DNA of 64,000 nt from Luzula sylvatica (GCA_946800325.1 OX326957.1:47538307-47602306); one strand, 5' to 3'. Shown: positions 24,688 through 39,221, numbered from the stretch's first letter. Translations and numbers: made by a program. The notes: generated by a model from the sequence alone, not told the origin.

Positions 24688-27407
24688 TCAGACTTGTTCA
24701 AGTGCTTGAACAATATCAGCCTTCAAGTCCTCGAAATCCTCGACTCCGAAGCTGAACCTGACGAGATTGTCCTTTATCCCATACTTCATCCTCTCTTCTT
24801 TAGGCAAATCCCTGTCGAGAAATAATAATAATATTAGTAATAAATATACATTGGACGAGGGTCATTTTGGTAAATTACCAATAGGACATGATGGCGGGTT
24901 GGTCAACAATACTTTCGCAACCGCCGAATGAGGGAGCGAGATAAGGAATCTTAAGCGAGTCGATGAACGTCATTGTTTTCTTCAAGTCACCATCTACCTG
25001 TAATTATAAAAAATTTAAATAAATAAAAAAATGTGGAAAAAGATGAAAAAGCGAAGAAAAAAAATAAAAACCTCGAAACTGACGACGCCACCAAAGCCGG
25101 TCATTTGCTTCTTGGCAATGTGATGCTCAGGATGACTTGGCAGTCCTGGATAGTATACTTTCACGATCTAACGATTTAATATATGTTAGCAATTTTTATT
25201 TAAAAAATCCAATAAAAATAATGAATAATTACAAAAATAACCTTCGGATGTTCCTCTAAAAATTGGGCCATCCTCAGAGCAGTTTTATTCTGATGATGTA
25301 CGCGAAGATGCAATGTCTTCATGCCTCTCGACAATAAATACGCAGCATTCTACCAAAAAAAATACATTTTTTATAAAAACAATATCGAGTTTTCCCTAAT
25401 TTAGTTAATCAATCAAATAATTATTTAACTTACGGGATTGAGAACGCCACCGACAATATGATGATACACCCGAATTTTCGATATTAAATTCTCCGATCCA
25501 CTTATACACCCTCCCAGCACCTAAAAAACATCATGAGAATAATTCCCTATATTTCAGGGGTGTAACTGCAAAAAAAAAATTAAAATCGGACGTACATCAT
25601 TATGACCGCCAATGAATTTCGTAGCGGAATGCAAAACCAAGTCAGCACCAAAAGTCAACGCCTTTTGATTCACTGGAGAGGCAAAGGTTCCATCGATACA
25701 CACAATGGTCCCTTTTTCATGACACATTTTCGAGACTAATTCTATGTCGACACATCTAAGAAACGGGTTTGTTGGAGACTCTGTAAAGAATACTGACACC
25801 TGGCAAAACAAAAAGTGTCATCATTTGTAGGGGCATATGTGATATTTTGTAAGAAATAATTACCTTGTTTTCATTGAGTGCACGTTCTAGGGATGCCATG
25901 TCAGCAGGGTCGATCACAGTCACCTGTAAGTTTAATCATGAGAATTATTATTTTAAATAATTCTTGAAAGGAAAAGAAGGAGAAAATTACGGAAATGCCC
26001 ATCTTCGGAAGTTCATTTTGGATGAAAATCCGAGTCTTCCTGTAGCAATCAGTGGTGGTTATTATGTGGCCGCCAGCTGGCACCAGCGCGATGAACATGG
26101 CTACGCTGGCGTACATTCCAGATGAGACGAAAACTGTAGACTCAGCTCTCTCCAGTGCACTACGTTAATTAATTATTAAGATTTAATATAATATTTGGTA
26201 CAAATGGAGATATAAAAATTGAAAAATAACCTCATTTTGTCTTCGAGAACTTTTGTTGTTGGGTTCCCATATCGGCCATACTCGTAACTAGCATGCCTTC
26301 CCTCCTGAAAATAAGATTTTAGTATAAAATTATTCTAATTCTAATTATTTTGAAAGTGAGCACAAAATCTTGAAAAGAAAAGAGAGAAATTAGAACCTTG
26401 AAATCGATTAACTCTTGAGAGTTATTGAACCAGTATGCAGAGGTATTGACTATAGGGGTGGTGATTGAATCGGTTTTTAAAGCACGACCTGTTCTCTCAC
26501 CTGAAAGAAAGGACACGAATTAATAAAACAAAAAAAATGTTACCTAATCCTAATTTGCAATGTTTATTTAAGAAATAACGAGATTAATCTGAAGAAAGAC
26601 TGCACATGCACAGTCGTATTAAGTGTTGAAGAAAAAATACTTATAAAAACTGAGAATTTTGTAAGTGCAGAAATGTCGTTAATTGTTATCTTCTAATCTA
26701 ATAGTAAATTTGAAGTGCAGAAATGCAAGTTCAATTCGTTTGCAAAGATATCAAAACTGAGAATTTTATCTAACTATTTGAGATGCATGTATTATTTCTA
26801 AAACAGTTGTTCAGTTTTTTTTTCAAAATAAACTCAAATGAAGTAGCAAAATACATAAAAAGAGAATCAAATAAAAAATACCTATAGCTAAATCATTTTT
26901 TTTCAAAATATATTTTTATTAGAACTTCGAATTTATTTGGACACGGATCTGATAATAAAACATAAGAGAACTACCAGCATGAACTGCAAGACTGCCATCA
27001 GAACTAAGAAACGAAATTTTATTAAAAGCACCGTTGCCGTTGTTGGATCCAGATCCGGATCCAACGACGGTGCCATCAGCCCCCGCCTCCACCGTAGCCG
27101 CCTCTGAGGCGGCGCCGGCGATGGCGGAAGGCGGGGTGGAAAGGGGAACCTGGCGATCAGACCAAGAGGCAGCTACAATTTGAGCTACCCCGATGTTGCT
27201 ACAGTTACGTCGCGCTTTAGTACTAAGCTGACGCACGAAATTGGGAGGAAAGCGGAGAATGAGAGCTGATGAGAAGGATGCGGTAGCAGATCTCTTAGCT
27301 GCAGAGGCAGCAGAAGGAGCAGCAGAGTTGGAGCGATAGTTTCCGGTGTTGCCGGCGGCGGAGGAAAAGGGGCACGGAGCGCAGAAGGTAGAAGAGATCG
27401 CCGCCAT
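24688..27407 (-). CDS. CGS1: cystathionine gamma-synthase, plastid
   Basis: Eleven exons encode 525 residues: 26975-27407, 26397-26500, 26231-26304, 25991-26159, 25864-25923, 25596-25799, 25434-25520, 25242-25349, 25072-25167, 24879-24997 and 24688-24811. All junctions are GT-AG with matching phases. The enzyme joins O-phosphohomoserine and cysteine to cystathionine, the committed step of methionine synthesis in plastids. The N-terminus (about 140 residues, Ser/Ala-rich) holds the transit peptide and MTO1 region. The PLP-dependent Cys/Met-metabolism fold follows, with [33 protein letters not shown] and the PLP lysine in [12 protein letters not shown] (about K341). The C-terminus reads [13 protein letters not shown]. 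The gene looks intact and a little shorter than the Arabidopsis protein, the difference lying in the N-terminal region. Confidence 0.96.
27159..27212 (-). promoter_or_regulatory. MTO1 translation-arrest peptide within CGS exon 1
   Basis: Codons 66-83 encode [18 protein letters not shown]. In Arabidopsis CGS1 the nascent [11 protein letters not shown] segment stalls the ribosome in response to S-adenosylmethionine, just after a conserved Trp, and triggers decay of the mRNA. Here the 11-residue core matches the remembered motif and the spacing to W82-S83 equals that of W93-S94 in Arabidopsis. The feedback circuit is therefore expected to work in this plant. The conservation is seen; the function is inferred. 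Confidence 0.88.
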
Positions 27408-28108
27408 TAGTGTTGCTATGATTGTCTTTGTGTGCTGAGGAATTTAAGGTTTAGACTTTGGGAGAGTACAAGTGGGAGGAGGTTAGTTAGAATTGTGAGG
27501 GCGGCTATTAGTGAGTGGTGGACGCTCGGGGGTTTTAGGTTCATCAGAGGATTATTTTCAAAAAAACCCTCATTGTTCTAAATATCTGGGAAAACTTGTT
27601 CACTTTCTAACATAAAAAAATTTCAAACAACATGCATGATCTTAACAAATATATGAATATGAATATGAATTTTTAAGATAGGTGTGGATGGAATATTCAT
27701 GTAATATGAAATTCATTTTAGATTGTTTAGTTTGGTGTTTTGACTGAATAGATTACTCAAATTCTATTTGTCACTTCATAACAAGTCCTTGGAATTTAAA
27801 TTTGTTCACAATATATTAATTCGTTACGTTTTGTATATTTTTTTAACAGTAGTCGTAGGTACGTGATATCGACATTTCGTATGGGTCAATTCCGACTAGA
27901 ATATTCAAAAAAATAATTTAAATTTCAACTTTGAATTACATTAATTTACTGAACGTATAGGTCAATTTATTAGTTTTGCATGTATTTTTAACGGAAATGA
28001 TACCTGATAGACATTTCATTTGCGTTCACGTTATTATAGTTTAGTATATCACGAAGTTTAACTTTTATATGATTATAATTCGGCAAATTTCTAAAATCTC
28101 TTAAATTT

Positions 28109-28145
<37 letters not shown>

Positions 28146-31100
28146 CAAATATATTAGATTATTTTTACACCCCTACAAGTGTTGGTTTTTTTAACTTCCT
28201 ATCAAAAATATCCCCTATTAATTTTTCTTTCATAAACTTTTTATTCAATATAAATTAATAAATACATAAATAAATAAAATATTTCATATTTTTATATTTA
28301 AAAATAATTTATGATAATATTTTACAACGTGTTATTTTATTTTACTATTGATAATTTTAATATATAAAGTATTATTTTATTAAATAAATATTATTTCATA
28401 TAATATATTTTACATAAAATAACATTATATATAAATATATGATAAATTGTAGAAGAGTATAATTAATATCATAATATTATTTGTAAAACATTATCTATTT
28501 ATTAGTTTATATAATACATATAAATATAAAATAATTATGACGGTATTTGGTTCAAAAAATAGTTGGAAATCCAATGATAATCCTAACGAAAGGTAAAAAA
28601 AAATTAAAGTCACTTTCTAGAATATTTTTGAAGAAATCTGATATTTATAGACTTTTGATAATTATAAGAAAAGTTAGGGTTTATTGAAGAATTCATAGTC
28701 TTATTATAATTATAATTTAGATGACACAGAAATTATTGTATTATTATAGTTTGTTGTAATTTAATCATTATTGTAAGTCACTTAACTTCCAAAATAATTT
28801 AATATGCTGCGTCATATGATTCAGTTTTTATAATTCACCAAAAAATATTGTTTCTCTTATTTTGACAGATTTTTTGTAAATGCATAAATATTTATTTTTT
28901 AAACAAAATTATCTAGTGTGATGCAATTTAAAATTTAGTGACAGTTGATAATACAATATTACAATCAATTATCATACCAGACCATAATAATAATAAAAAA
29001 TGTCAGTCCGGTGAGAAAAACTTAAGTGACCTGTAAGTGGTGTTCGGTTCAGATGGAATAACAGAGAAGAGAGGTTATCTGATTTTTTTTTTTTTGACAT
29101 ATAACGTTATCAAAATCCCAATTTTTAAGAATAGTTATTATTTTACACAATTTATAAATCTAGGGTTTTCTTCAGGGTGTTTGGTGCCAAGGAATCTTGG
29201 CAAAAGTGTTTAAACATGAATTTGAGTTGTTAAAATGGGTTAATTGTCATCAAACAAGGTCAAGAATTGTCAAGGATTGAAAATTTTGGACTTTTTCTCT
29301 TTCGTCATGGAATGTGGCGAAAGTGGTTATGCATATTTCTGATCTTCTTTGAGTCCCGAGGAGACGTTGGGAATACGTGCAATTTTTTAGTTAAATTATT
29401 TCGTTAGATTTTCAGGCGAAGGATGGTGTATTTACACGTGCCAGGTTCCTTCTTCTTCTTCCATATTCTTCAAAAAAAAAAAAAAAATTGAATTTCTTCT
29501 TCAGTCCGAAATGAAAGATTTTTTTTTTTATATGTTATTGGATTTCTGACATGTTATTATATAAGTGTATTTGAATTTTTCTATTTAGCATATCTTGTTA
29601 TATTTTCTGACATGATGTAATAAATTTATGCTATGTGAAAGATTTATGAACTCGGGGCGTAACAAACGTAAAACGTAAACATAAATACAACATAATTTAA
29701 TTGAACAAAATACAATACGAAAGTAACTCCAAACGAACACTAACAACTACAAATAAAGTTACAACAGTAAAATAAAACTAGTAATACATAAACAACCACT
29801 AAGAAATTGGCATGTTCTATAAAATAGGTTTAACTATGCTATTCTATAATCTATTCTATTCCAGCCGTACAAAAATAAAATATCTTAATTTAGAGCCGTG
29901 GAATAGAAAATCTAGTATATTCCATATTTGAGATGAAATTGACACGTTCTATAAAGTAGTATATTATTTTATACCAATATATACTTATCTATTCCATCAT
30001 CACATATTTTTTTATGTTATTTCATACCAATATATCCATATTTATTCCATCTTCACATATTTTTTATATCATTTTAATTAAGTTTATATTATATTATATC
30101 ACGTTGTTTCATATCATATTATATTATGTTAAGCAATGTTATGGTATGTTATGTTATATTATTTTATTTTATTATATAAATATAATATTGTATTATTATG
30201 CATGCAATGTGTAATTAATATATTATTAAAATACTTTATATAATTTTATTCGAGTGATTTAATATTACTATACATGCAATATCACATTCAACTAAATATT
30301 ATGCAATAACATTAATCACGTGTAAATTGCAACTATAAACGCTACAAACGGTTATATCTTAATTTAAAAAGATTGCTTATTAGACATAAATTGTATATGA
30401 CATGAACGAGATGCATCAATTTCGTGGATACGAAACTAATGAAATTATTATTTTGAAGAAAATGGAAGTTGAGTGATTTGTGATGGAAAAATTGAAGGTT
30501 GAGTGTTATGTTTAATCAAAACACAAATTCGAGTGAATTAATGTTAAATTTAACCACTTTTATTTTGGAAAAATATATTTGTTCTCTTTAAATTTCTCCA
30601 CATTAATTGATAGGATGGCAATTAATGATAAATCAACCAATAAAATTAAAATATTTATGTTAAATCGGATCCATTAATCATTATATACTAATTTAAGGCA
30701 TACTCATGTATTAAATATGATTTATTTATTTATCACATATTAATGTAACACTAGACTAGACGGTTAAATATCATATAGTCAGTACAACGAGGAGATTGTT
30801 TCACTCTTTTACTTCCGCGTAGATATTACACACAGGGACAAATCTTAATAAGGGACATAAGGGGTCGCTCTCATCAAGATTTTTGCCGAACAATATATAT
30901 ATCTAATGATTAAGTATATTTTATTAGTATAAAAATGTAAAATTTATTATTGTCTCTCCAAAAATTTTTTTGACCTACTCAAGAAATCTTGGCTACATCT
31001 GCGTTGAATTTACACATTTCCTGGTGTGGTGCTATTGGAGGATAAATTGGAGATCCAATCATAAAGCAACCAAAATAGAAATTTAACCATTTTCAGCTTT

Positions 31101-31651
31101 ATGTTGTCATTGGGATATAAATTGGAGATCTAATCATAAAGCAACCAAAGCAAGATGAGCATAAATACCGAAGTGTTATTTTCAAAATTTAATTAGGTTA
31201 CGAGATGAGACAAAAATCTAGTCAGCAATATCAATTATCAACCAATTCGATTGGGTATTTATTTTTTGCTTAATTTGGAAGTTTGAATCCAACGAAACAA
31301 AAATAATGGATAGTTTATGCTTTTTTTCTTGGTACGCGTTCTCGAGTAGCTATTTGCCTGGGGCTGGATAGGACATCAATAATGAACATTTTTATTTTTA
31401 ATAAACTGTTTTTATCAAGGAATATTTTATCAAGAAATATATACAAATTCCACCAATGATTGCTTGACACGTACAATTTCCCCTATTAGTGGACAATATG
31501 AAATTAGGTACCTAATCGGCAAGCAGACAACATCGATGGTAGTAAAAAATGGTTAGTCCCCAATTTGGTTTAGTGAAGGGGACAAAATCGAGATCAATCA
31601 CAATCAACCTTTTCCTGTATTAAAAGCAGAATTCTAAATATCATTCGTATG
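27408..31651. other. gene-poor AT-rich intergenic stretch
   Basis: I see no coding exon here. It holds a (CA)n run at about 28110-28141, long TA/TTA-rich low-complexity sequence around 28200-28520 and 29990-30250, and a short tandem duplication near 31049 and 31112 (AAATTGGAGATC-AATCATAAAGCAACC). The first few hundred bases upstream of 27407 should include the CGS promoter. The small open frame at 30014-30214 is low complexity. Confidence 0.6.
28110..28141. repeat. (CA)n microsatellite
   Basis: About 16 CA dinucleotides in a row. Confidence 0.95.
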
Positions 31652-32123
31652 CAGGGCCGTTCGTACAAAGAGGCAAAAAAAATCACGGCTTCGGGCTCTT
31701 CGAAAAGAGAAGGCCCTAAAAATTATTAGTTGGGTCATAATTTAATTGAAAATTAAATAATAATAAATATTTTCTTTCAAAAATTATTGTATCGAGTCCA
31801 CATAACCTTCATCTACACCACATCAAGTTCATAAAATTACTTAAGAAAACATATTTGATGCAAGCAAACAGTTCATTAACATTTTTTACTATTGGCGTTT
31901 GATGAAAAATTGATAGATAAAAAATAAAAAAGAATGTATATAATTCTGACCAAGGAAAATGAAAAAATAATAAAAAAAAAAACACATTCATCTAAAAAAT
32001 AAAAAAAATCTTATTAAAAATTCATTTATATTTTGTAGTTTGTAAAAAAGTTCATAATTATAAATTCGGAGGTCGCGCAAGTAATGTCTGCTTAGGGCAC
32101 TCAAAAAGACAGGACCGACCCTG
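31652..32123. mobile_element. short hAT-like element (about 470 bp), no transposase
   Basis: The left end CAGGGCCGTTCGTACAAAGAGG and the complement of the right end, CAGGGTCGGTCCTGTC, are similar inverted termini of the CAGGG type used by Tip100-like hAT elements. The flanks TTCGTATG and CTGATATG agree at five of eight positions, as expected for an aged 8-bp target duplication. The interior is AT-rich without a credible frame. Confidence 0.65.
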
Positions 32124-33153
32124 CTGATATGGACCGTTATGTCGGTTTCATATTTTTAATCAGTGTCTCTTCGTTACGAGATGTCTTGTGTCGATTGAGT
32201 AAATCGGTCAACGGATACATGAAGCGATATGGACCGATATGGGCCGATATTGGACCGGTTTGAACCGCTTTGAATTTTAAACATAATTTATTTTGAATAT
32301 TAGTTTGGGCCGATACGTTCAAGAGATGGTCGAAAATGGTCGAATATGATCGAGGATGAAATCGATTTTGATCCGGATGAACAAATGGTCAAAGATGAAA
32401 TCGATTTTGATCCGAACGAGGTTAGACTTTCATTTGGGGCATCCGCATCTACACCGATGGTTAGAACACGATTTCGTGATTTAGTTTATTATATTATTTA
32501 TGAAGTTTATGTTATAATTTTAAATGTATATTTAGTTTAACTTGAAATTTATGTTGTATTGTTGAATTTTGAATATTAATCACGTAGAATTCAAATTAGT
32601 TTACGAAACTTAATATAAATTAATGTAATAATAATCAATTTAATATATTAATATTAAAAAGTTCATAATCGCTATACCACTGATATTTTCTGCTATGAAT
32701 CCGTTATGTCGGTCATATCTCTTATCGGTGACAGACCGATCTGTAAACAATATGCGATATCTGTAACGTTGATTAAAAGACGTTTTGGAAATAAATAATG
32801 CTTTGGGTACGTTTTGATTCACTCGTTGCTCTAATTAACTGTCAGTGCTAAATTATATGAGTTATCTGAATCTTCAACTGTAATTTTAAGGAAAAATTTC
32901 AATTATGGTTTATCAACGACTATTTTCTCCAAATTGCGATGTTTTTGTTGCAAAATTACAAAATAGATAACATCACCGAGCTTTAAAAGACCAGTTACTA
33001 TTAACAAGTTTGACCGAATTTTCGAATAATTAATTATAAAAAGTAATATCATAAATGATTGATGTAACGATTACCCTGACTCCCCCACAACACACACACA
33101 CACTAGAGATCACAACCGTTTCGAACTTCAGCCAAAATTACAGACATCGTGCA
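32124..33153. other. repeat-derived sequence with GATATGGACCG motifs
   Basis: Several GGACCGATATGG-like motifs lie at 32128-32270, and a CCGTTATGTCGG motif recurs in direct orientation at about 32140 and 32700. A 64-codon plus-strand frame (32346-32540) contains a tandem repeat of a GATGAAATCGATTTTGATCCG segment. This suggests an old transposon, but I could not place its ends or its class. Confidence 0.35.
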
Positions 33154-33357
33154 CAGGGGCGGAATCAAAGGGGGACCAAGGGGAGCCTGGGCTCCCCCAT
33201 GATTTCTGAATTTTTTTATTTTATATTGGTAGAATATTTTATTTAATCTTGTTTATGAATTTGTAATTGTATAAGAAACATTGTAGAGTGAGCAAATTTT
33301 AAGAAAACAATACAATGGGCTCAGGCCCAATTTTCAATCCACGTTTTTTATAAAGTG

Positions 33358-33518
33358 ATGATAGGGACCACGAATTTGTGACCAAGAATTGACCACACCT
33401 TCCACGTTGCAGCTGTCCATTGGCTGCATTAAAGTTGTGCAAAAAATGCAGCCAATGGGCAGCTGCCACGTGGCAGGTGTGGTCAATTCTTAATCACAAA
33501 TTCGTGGTCCCTATCATT
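33358..33518. mobile_element. palindromic MITE nested in the hAT element
   Basis: The left arm GATAGGGACCACGAATTTGT, continuing through AAGAATTGACCACACC, is repeated in inverse at the right arm with few changes. The near-perfect hairpin is about 160 bp and its arms meet around GCAGCCAATGG. There is no open frame. Confidence 0.8.
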
Positions 33519-33928
33519 ATTTTTTTTTAGTACCTCACATGTTTCTTCCCCAATTAACTCCAATACTGGCCCTGTTTTTTCCTCTCGAAACCCACCCGAT
33601 TTTTTTCAAAATTACCCAAAATCTTCTTCAAATTAGAAGCAAATTACAAGCAAGATAGGACAAGCAAGTAATATCTTCAAGTTTCTTAAGATTCTCAAGG
33701 CGAGTAATTAATTTTATAGTACTTGTCTTAAATTTTTAAAACCTAAAATAAGAAGAAAAATTAAAGCTAATTGTTTAAATTAGAACAATTACTTGAGAAT
33801 TTTCATGTATGAATAATATAATTTGCAACAAATGTTAGTTTTTAGTTCAAAACAATTCAAACCTTACATTTTTAATATAGATTCATAATAATTTTATCTT
33901 ATGTTGTTCTTATTTTTAGGATAGATTA

Positions 33929-34826
33929 TGTCAAAAAGAAAGACGGTCGATTCATTCTTCAATAAGAACCATAAAATTGGTGTCAAATCTCAAACAAGTG
34001 GATCAAGTTCTCCTTCTAATTGCATGCCAAGTAATGAAGAAAACCTAATGAGCGAGCAATTTCCGATACCTTCTCATTCTCAACAACATATTTCTTAAAT
34101 TCCAATAATTACTATGGTTGAAGTTAATACCGGGGATGGCATAATCACCGTAGAACGTGATCCCGGTAAGCGGTCTCCAATTTGGGAATACCCGATTAAT
34201 TCACAAGATCTAGCTCGAAGGGCATATATAATGCTCGGTCCGTACCAACCAAATGATTGCGAATAGATATTTTTATTGGTGCCATAGATCAACAAGTGCA
34301 AGAGTTAAATAATAGATTCGGTGAGCAAGTGACTCAACTCCTAATTTTGAGTAGTGCATTGGATCCAAAAGATTCATTCAACTCATTCAATATTGATGCA
34401 ATATGTGAGTTGGCGGAAAATTTTTATCCGTCCGATTTTTCCGAACATGAAAAAGTTCTTTTAAGATATCAATTGCAACATTATCATATTGATGTGATCA
34501 ACAATCCCGAATTGCGTGGATTGTCTACAATTTCTGAATTATGTCAAGCACTAATAAAAATTGGAAAATCAAGGATTTTCTTTTTAGTCGATAGACTTTT
34601 ACGTCTCGTTTTAACTCTCCCGGTTTCGACGGCAACTACGGAACGTGCTTTCTCGGCAATGAAAATCGTGAAGACAAGACTCCGTAATAAAATGGAGGAT
34701 GATTTTTTAACTAATTATTTGATTGTTTATATTGAAAAGGAGATTGCCGAATCTTTTTCAACGGAAAAAATTATAGAAGACTTTGCCTTAATGCAAAAAA
34801 GACGGGTTCCCTTACGTTTTAATTAG
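33929..34826 (+). pseudogene. hAT transposase remnant, N- and C-terminal parts only
   Basis: A start region at 33929 encodes MSKRKTVDSFFNK, typical of plant TTF-type zinc-finger transposases, and stops at 34096-34098. Just beyond, the same frame resumes with ERDPGKRSPIWEYPIN and RRAYIMLGPYQPND, the start of the TTF zinc finger. At about 34257 the sequence jumps, in another frame, to a 187-residue C-terminal segment with LPVSTATTERAFSAMKIVK, the hAT dimerisation domain, ending at 34826. The catalytic core expected between the two is deleted. The protein cannot be functional. Confidence 0.88.
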
Positions 34827-35210
34827 ATTTTATTTTAGATGTTTTATTATTTTGGACGAATGTATACTTTTGGATTTTACTTATAATTTAGTGATGTTAT
34901 GTATTTTTTTCTAATTTACATGTCATGTTTCGCTAATAATACATAAAAAAAATTCTTGGCCCCCCCTAATTTTGGACTCTGGTTCCGCCACTGATCGTGC
35001 AAGAGGAGAGATTATCTCCATCACACGAGATCGAAATCGTTGATGATTACAAAATAAATAAGATAGTATAAAATAGAAAGACAAAAACACTTGTAAATTT
35101 TTTTTTGAGTGATAATACATACTTTGGAAGAAGATGCCTAAATCTTCTTCAAAAAAATTCAATGATGTAATAACAATCATTATTATATGCTTGATATTGT
35201 TGTGCAATGA

Positions 35211-36431
<1,221 letters not shown>

Positions 36432-37700
36432 TTAACTTGACGTGTCACTTGGTCTTTTTCCGCTGCAACAATAATAGTGCGGCAATTTCACTTTACCACA
36501 AGCCCTGCATAATTTACGCGAATCAAAAATCATTTTAATTTAGTTATACAAGTAACAACAAATTAAGTGTTAATACATAACACTTGATACAAAACAGCAT
36601 AAGAAATATCTAAATTTAAGGCCAATGCATAATTAAGGTGAAACAATAGAACTGCTCAAACCTCAAGTAAAAAGACTAAAAACCCAATTTCTTAGTTTTT
36701 AGCAATTACCAGATAAATAAGAAACAATTGGTTTTTGGTTTAATGTTTAATTTTGCATAAAAAGGTTGTAATTTGACATTAAAATTGTGAATTCTTTTAG
36801 ATTGTAAAATAGTTGAATTAAATAAAGATGGATTTCTTACAGGCAGCGAACAATGACAGGTACGGGTTTCAGTGCTTTCGGGCCATTTCTCAGTCCTCTT
36901 TTGTGCTTTGAAATCTGCAATTTGATCGTTTCAGTAATTTGATTGTTTCAAGAACAAAAAATTTGATACCCACCATTTTCATTACTTTTTTCAGTAATTT
37001 GATTGTTGCAAGAACCAAAAATTTGATACCCACCATTTTCGTTACTTTTTTTCAGTAATTTGATTGTTTCAAAAACCAAATATTTGATACCCACCATTTT
37101 CATTACTTTTTATTCAGTAATTTGATTGTTTCAAGAACCAAAAATTTGATACCCACCATTTTCGTTACTTTTTTCAGTAATTTGATTGTTTCAAAAACCA
37201 AATATTTGATACCCACCATTTTCGTTACTTTTTATTCAGTAATTTGATCGTTTCAAGAACCAAAAATTTGATACCCACCATTTTCGTTACTTTTTTTCAG
37301 TAATTTGATTGTTCCAAGAACCAAAAATTTGAAACCCACCATTTTCATTATTTTTTTCAGTAATTTGATTGTTCCATCGATTGAACTCATATAACAAATT
37401 GTATGCATTATAAAAGAAAAACCACAGAGTAACCCTTTTGCCGAGACTCTTTCACCAATACAAAAGAAAAGAAAAAAGAAAAAAAATTAAGAAGAATTCG
37501 AACAGAACCTTCTTTTTGGGCACGGCCATGAGCTCCATGGAGGCATCCAAAGGGACACGAGGCAGCGAGGGAGTCTCTGATGGAGCGAGTGAGAAAAGAG
37601 ACGATTCGATTGAAGAGGAGAAGGGGAGCAAAGGAGGCCGTGGGACTTGACCAATTTGAGACGATACTCGCCGGATCAAACCCGCCGCCACCGTCGCCAT
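36432..37700 (-). CDS. ribosomal protein bL32, mitochondrial type
   Basis: Three exons (37509-37700, 36841-36914 and 36432-36504) encode 112 residues. The N-terminal 53 residues, MATVAAGLIRRVSSQIG and onward, are basic and Ser-rich without acidic clusters, like a mitochondrial presequence. ELMAVPKKK then marks the start of the mature bL32 core. The second exon gives SKHKRGLRNGPKALKPVPVI, and the third CGKVKLPHYYCCSG. The CxxC formed across the last junction (RC-LA-CG) plus the CC pair are the zinc-ribbon cysteines of bL32. The protein belongs to the large organellar ribosomal subunit. Intron 1 is largely a minisatellite. No lesion is seen. Confidence 0.9.
36931..37378. repeat. 60-62-bp minisatellite in the first intron of the bL32 gene
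   Basis: About seven copies of a unit running TCAGTAATTTGATTGTTTCA, AGAACCAAAAATTTGATACC, CACCATTTTCGTTACTTTTT lie head to tail. Copies differ by few bases and by the length of the T run. The array fills most of the intron between 36915 and 37508. Confidence 0.95.
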
Positions 37701-38310
37701 TTCTTTTCTCTGCTGATTTTGAAGCTGACTAGAACGCTCGTCCCACTCTCATTACAGTTCGTTCGTCGGGCGGGCTAGTAAGGACATGAGGGCCCAATAA
37801 TCCAAAGTGGCCCAAGTGATCTTAGCCTTTTTTTTTTTTTTTTTTTTTTGAGTTTTAGATCACAGCCTCTTTCAGACCCACTCAAATAGGAAAACATTGT
37901 TACTGAATTAACACAAGCCCTTTGCAAATATGGAAATTACACAATTTAATTTCACAAAATAGAGATGGAGCATTGAAAATTCACAAAATAGAGATTCGTT
38001 TTCCTTTGTTTTTTGAAAGAATAAATGAAATATTTTGTTTGTCACGCGTTCGTTGACATTAATAAAATTTGAAATCACAACATCTCACGAATCACAACAT
38101 ATATATTATTTATGTCGAACATTTAATCAACTGGATTATGGATTTTATGACATTTCCTTTGTTTGTGTTTTTTTAATTTCTTTAGATTTCGTTTTTTTAT
38201 TTCCAGTGTTGAGAAATGAAAGTTTTTTTGGATTACACCAATCTGAAAGTTTTTTTAATTAAGTATCAAAATGTTGATACTTAATTAAGTACTTTAGCCT
38301 CCCTCGTGTA

Positions 38311-38356
<46 letters not shown>

Positions 38357-39221
38357 CAACATTGAATTTATATTGAACTTATATATAAATATTTATTTCT
38401 TATAATACTGTCAGTTATATGTTTATAATAAAGTGGTCAAGTTTAATTAACAAAATTAAGCATTAACGTATTAATTATAATGTGAGTATTTGATGTGTAG
38501 GATATTGTGAATGGTATGTTTTTAATTTTGTATGATGAGTTAAATTTTCATTACGGACTCAAATGTAATTTTTTAAAATGACTCAAAAATTGTGGTTATT
38601 GAGATAAGAATGTATTGTGGCTGTAAAAAAAATTGTATCAGAAACATATGATAACGTTGTCATTCTCTCATCCGCCTCATTAAAATTTAAAATATATTCG
38701 TCACAAAAAAATCAAAATGACTCCAAATTAAAAGCCATAAAATAAAATACTTGTAATTCATAACTTGCAACTAAGTCTTTATGAGCGCAAAAACAATGAT
38801 GACACAACATTAATTCGGAAGGGATTCCATACGCTTTCGCATACGGTTTAATTTACGTTTTCTCTTTACAATTATTTGGTAGAATTCATATAATTATTAC
38901 GGTCATTTACGGGAATTCCGGACGGTATCCAATCGTGCCGACCGGACAACACTAAAAAGATAATCTGATAGTGGGGACTGTTATAGCTTAAGGATGGCAT
39001 ATTCATTTTTTTGTTTGCAATTTTGACATAATACACAAATTACCTTTTAATGCAAATATATGTGCATAATATTAAATGTATCATGAATTCAACACATATT
39101 GTTCATGAATAACATACATTCATGATTCAACGCATATTGTACTTACATCTGTTTGCAACGCAAATCGAGCAAATTAACGGAGCAAAGAAGGAAAAAAATT
39201 CGAAAAAAACAAAAAACAAAA
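37701..39221. other. intergenic with microsatellites
   Basis: Contains a poly-T run near 37828-37850, a partial copy of the CTTAATTAAGTATCA MITE family near 38250-38305, and a (GT)n(AT)n run at 38308-38353. No coding exon is recognised. Confidence 0.5.

Larger units (their letters stand above)
33154..34993 (+). mobile_element. hAT transposon, internally deleted, with perfect 8-bp target duplication
   Basis: The left terminus CAGGGGCGGAATC and the complement of the right terminus, CAGTGGCGGAACC, are matching inverted repeats. ATCGTGCA occurs directly outside both ends (33146-33153 and 34994-35001), an exact hAT-type 8-bp duplication. The element is 1840 bp and keeps both ends of a TTF-type zinc-finger/hAT-dimerisation transposase gene but lacks the middle. 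A palindromic MITE sits inside at about 33358-33518. Confidence 0.93.
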
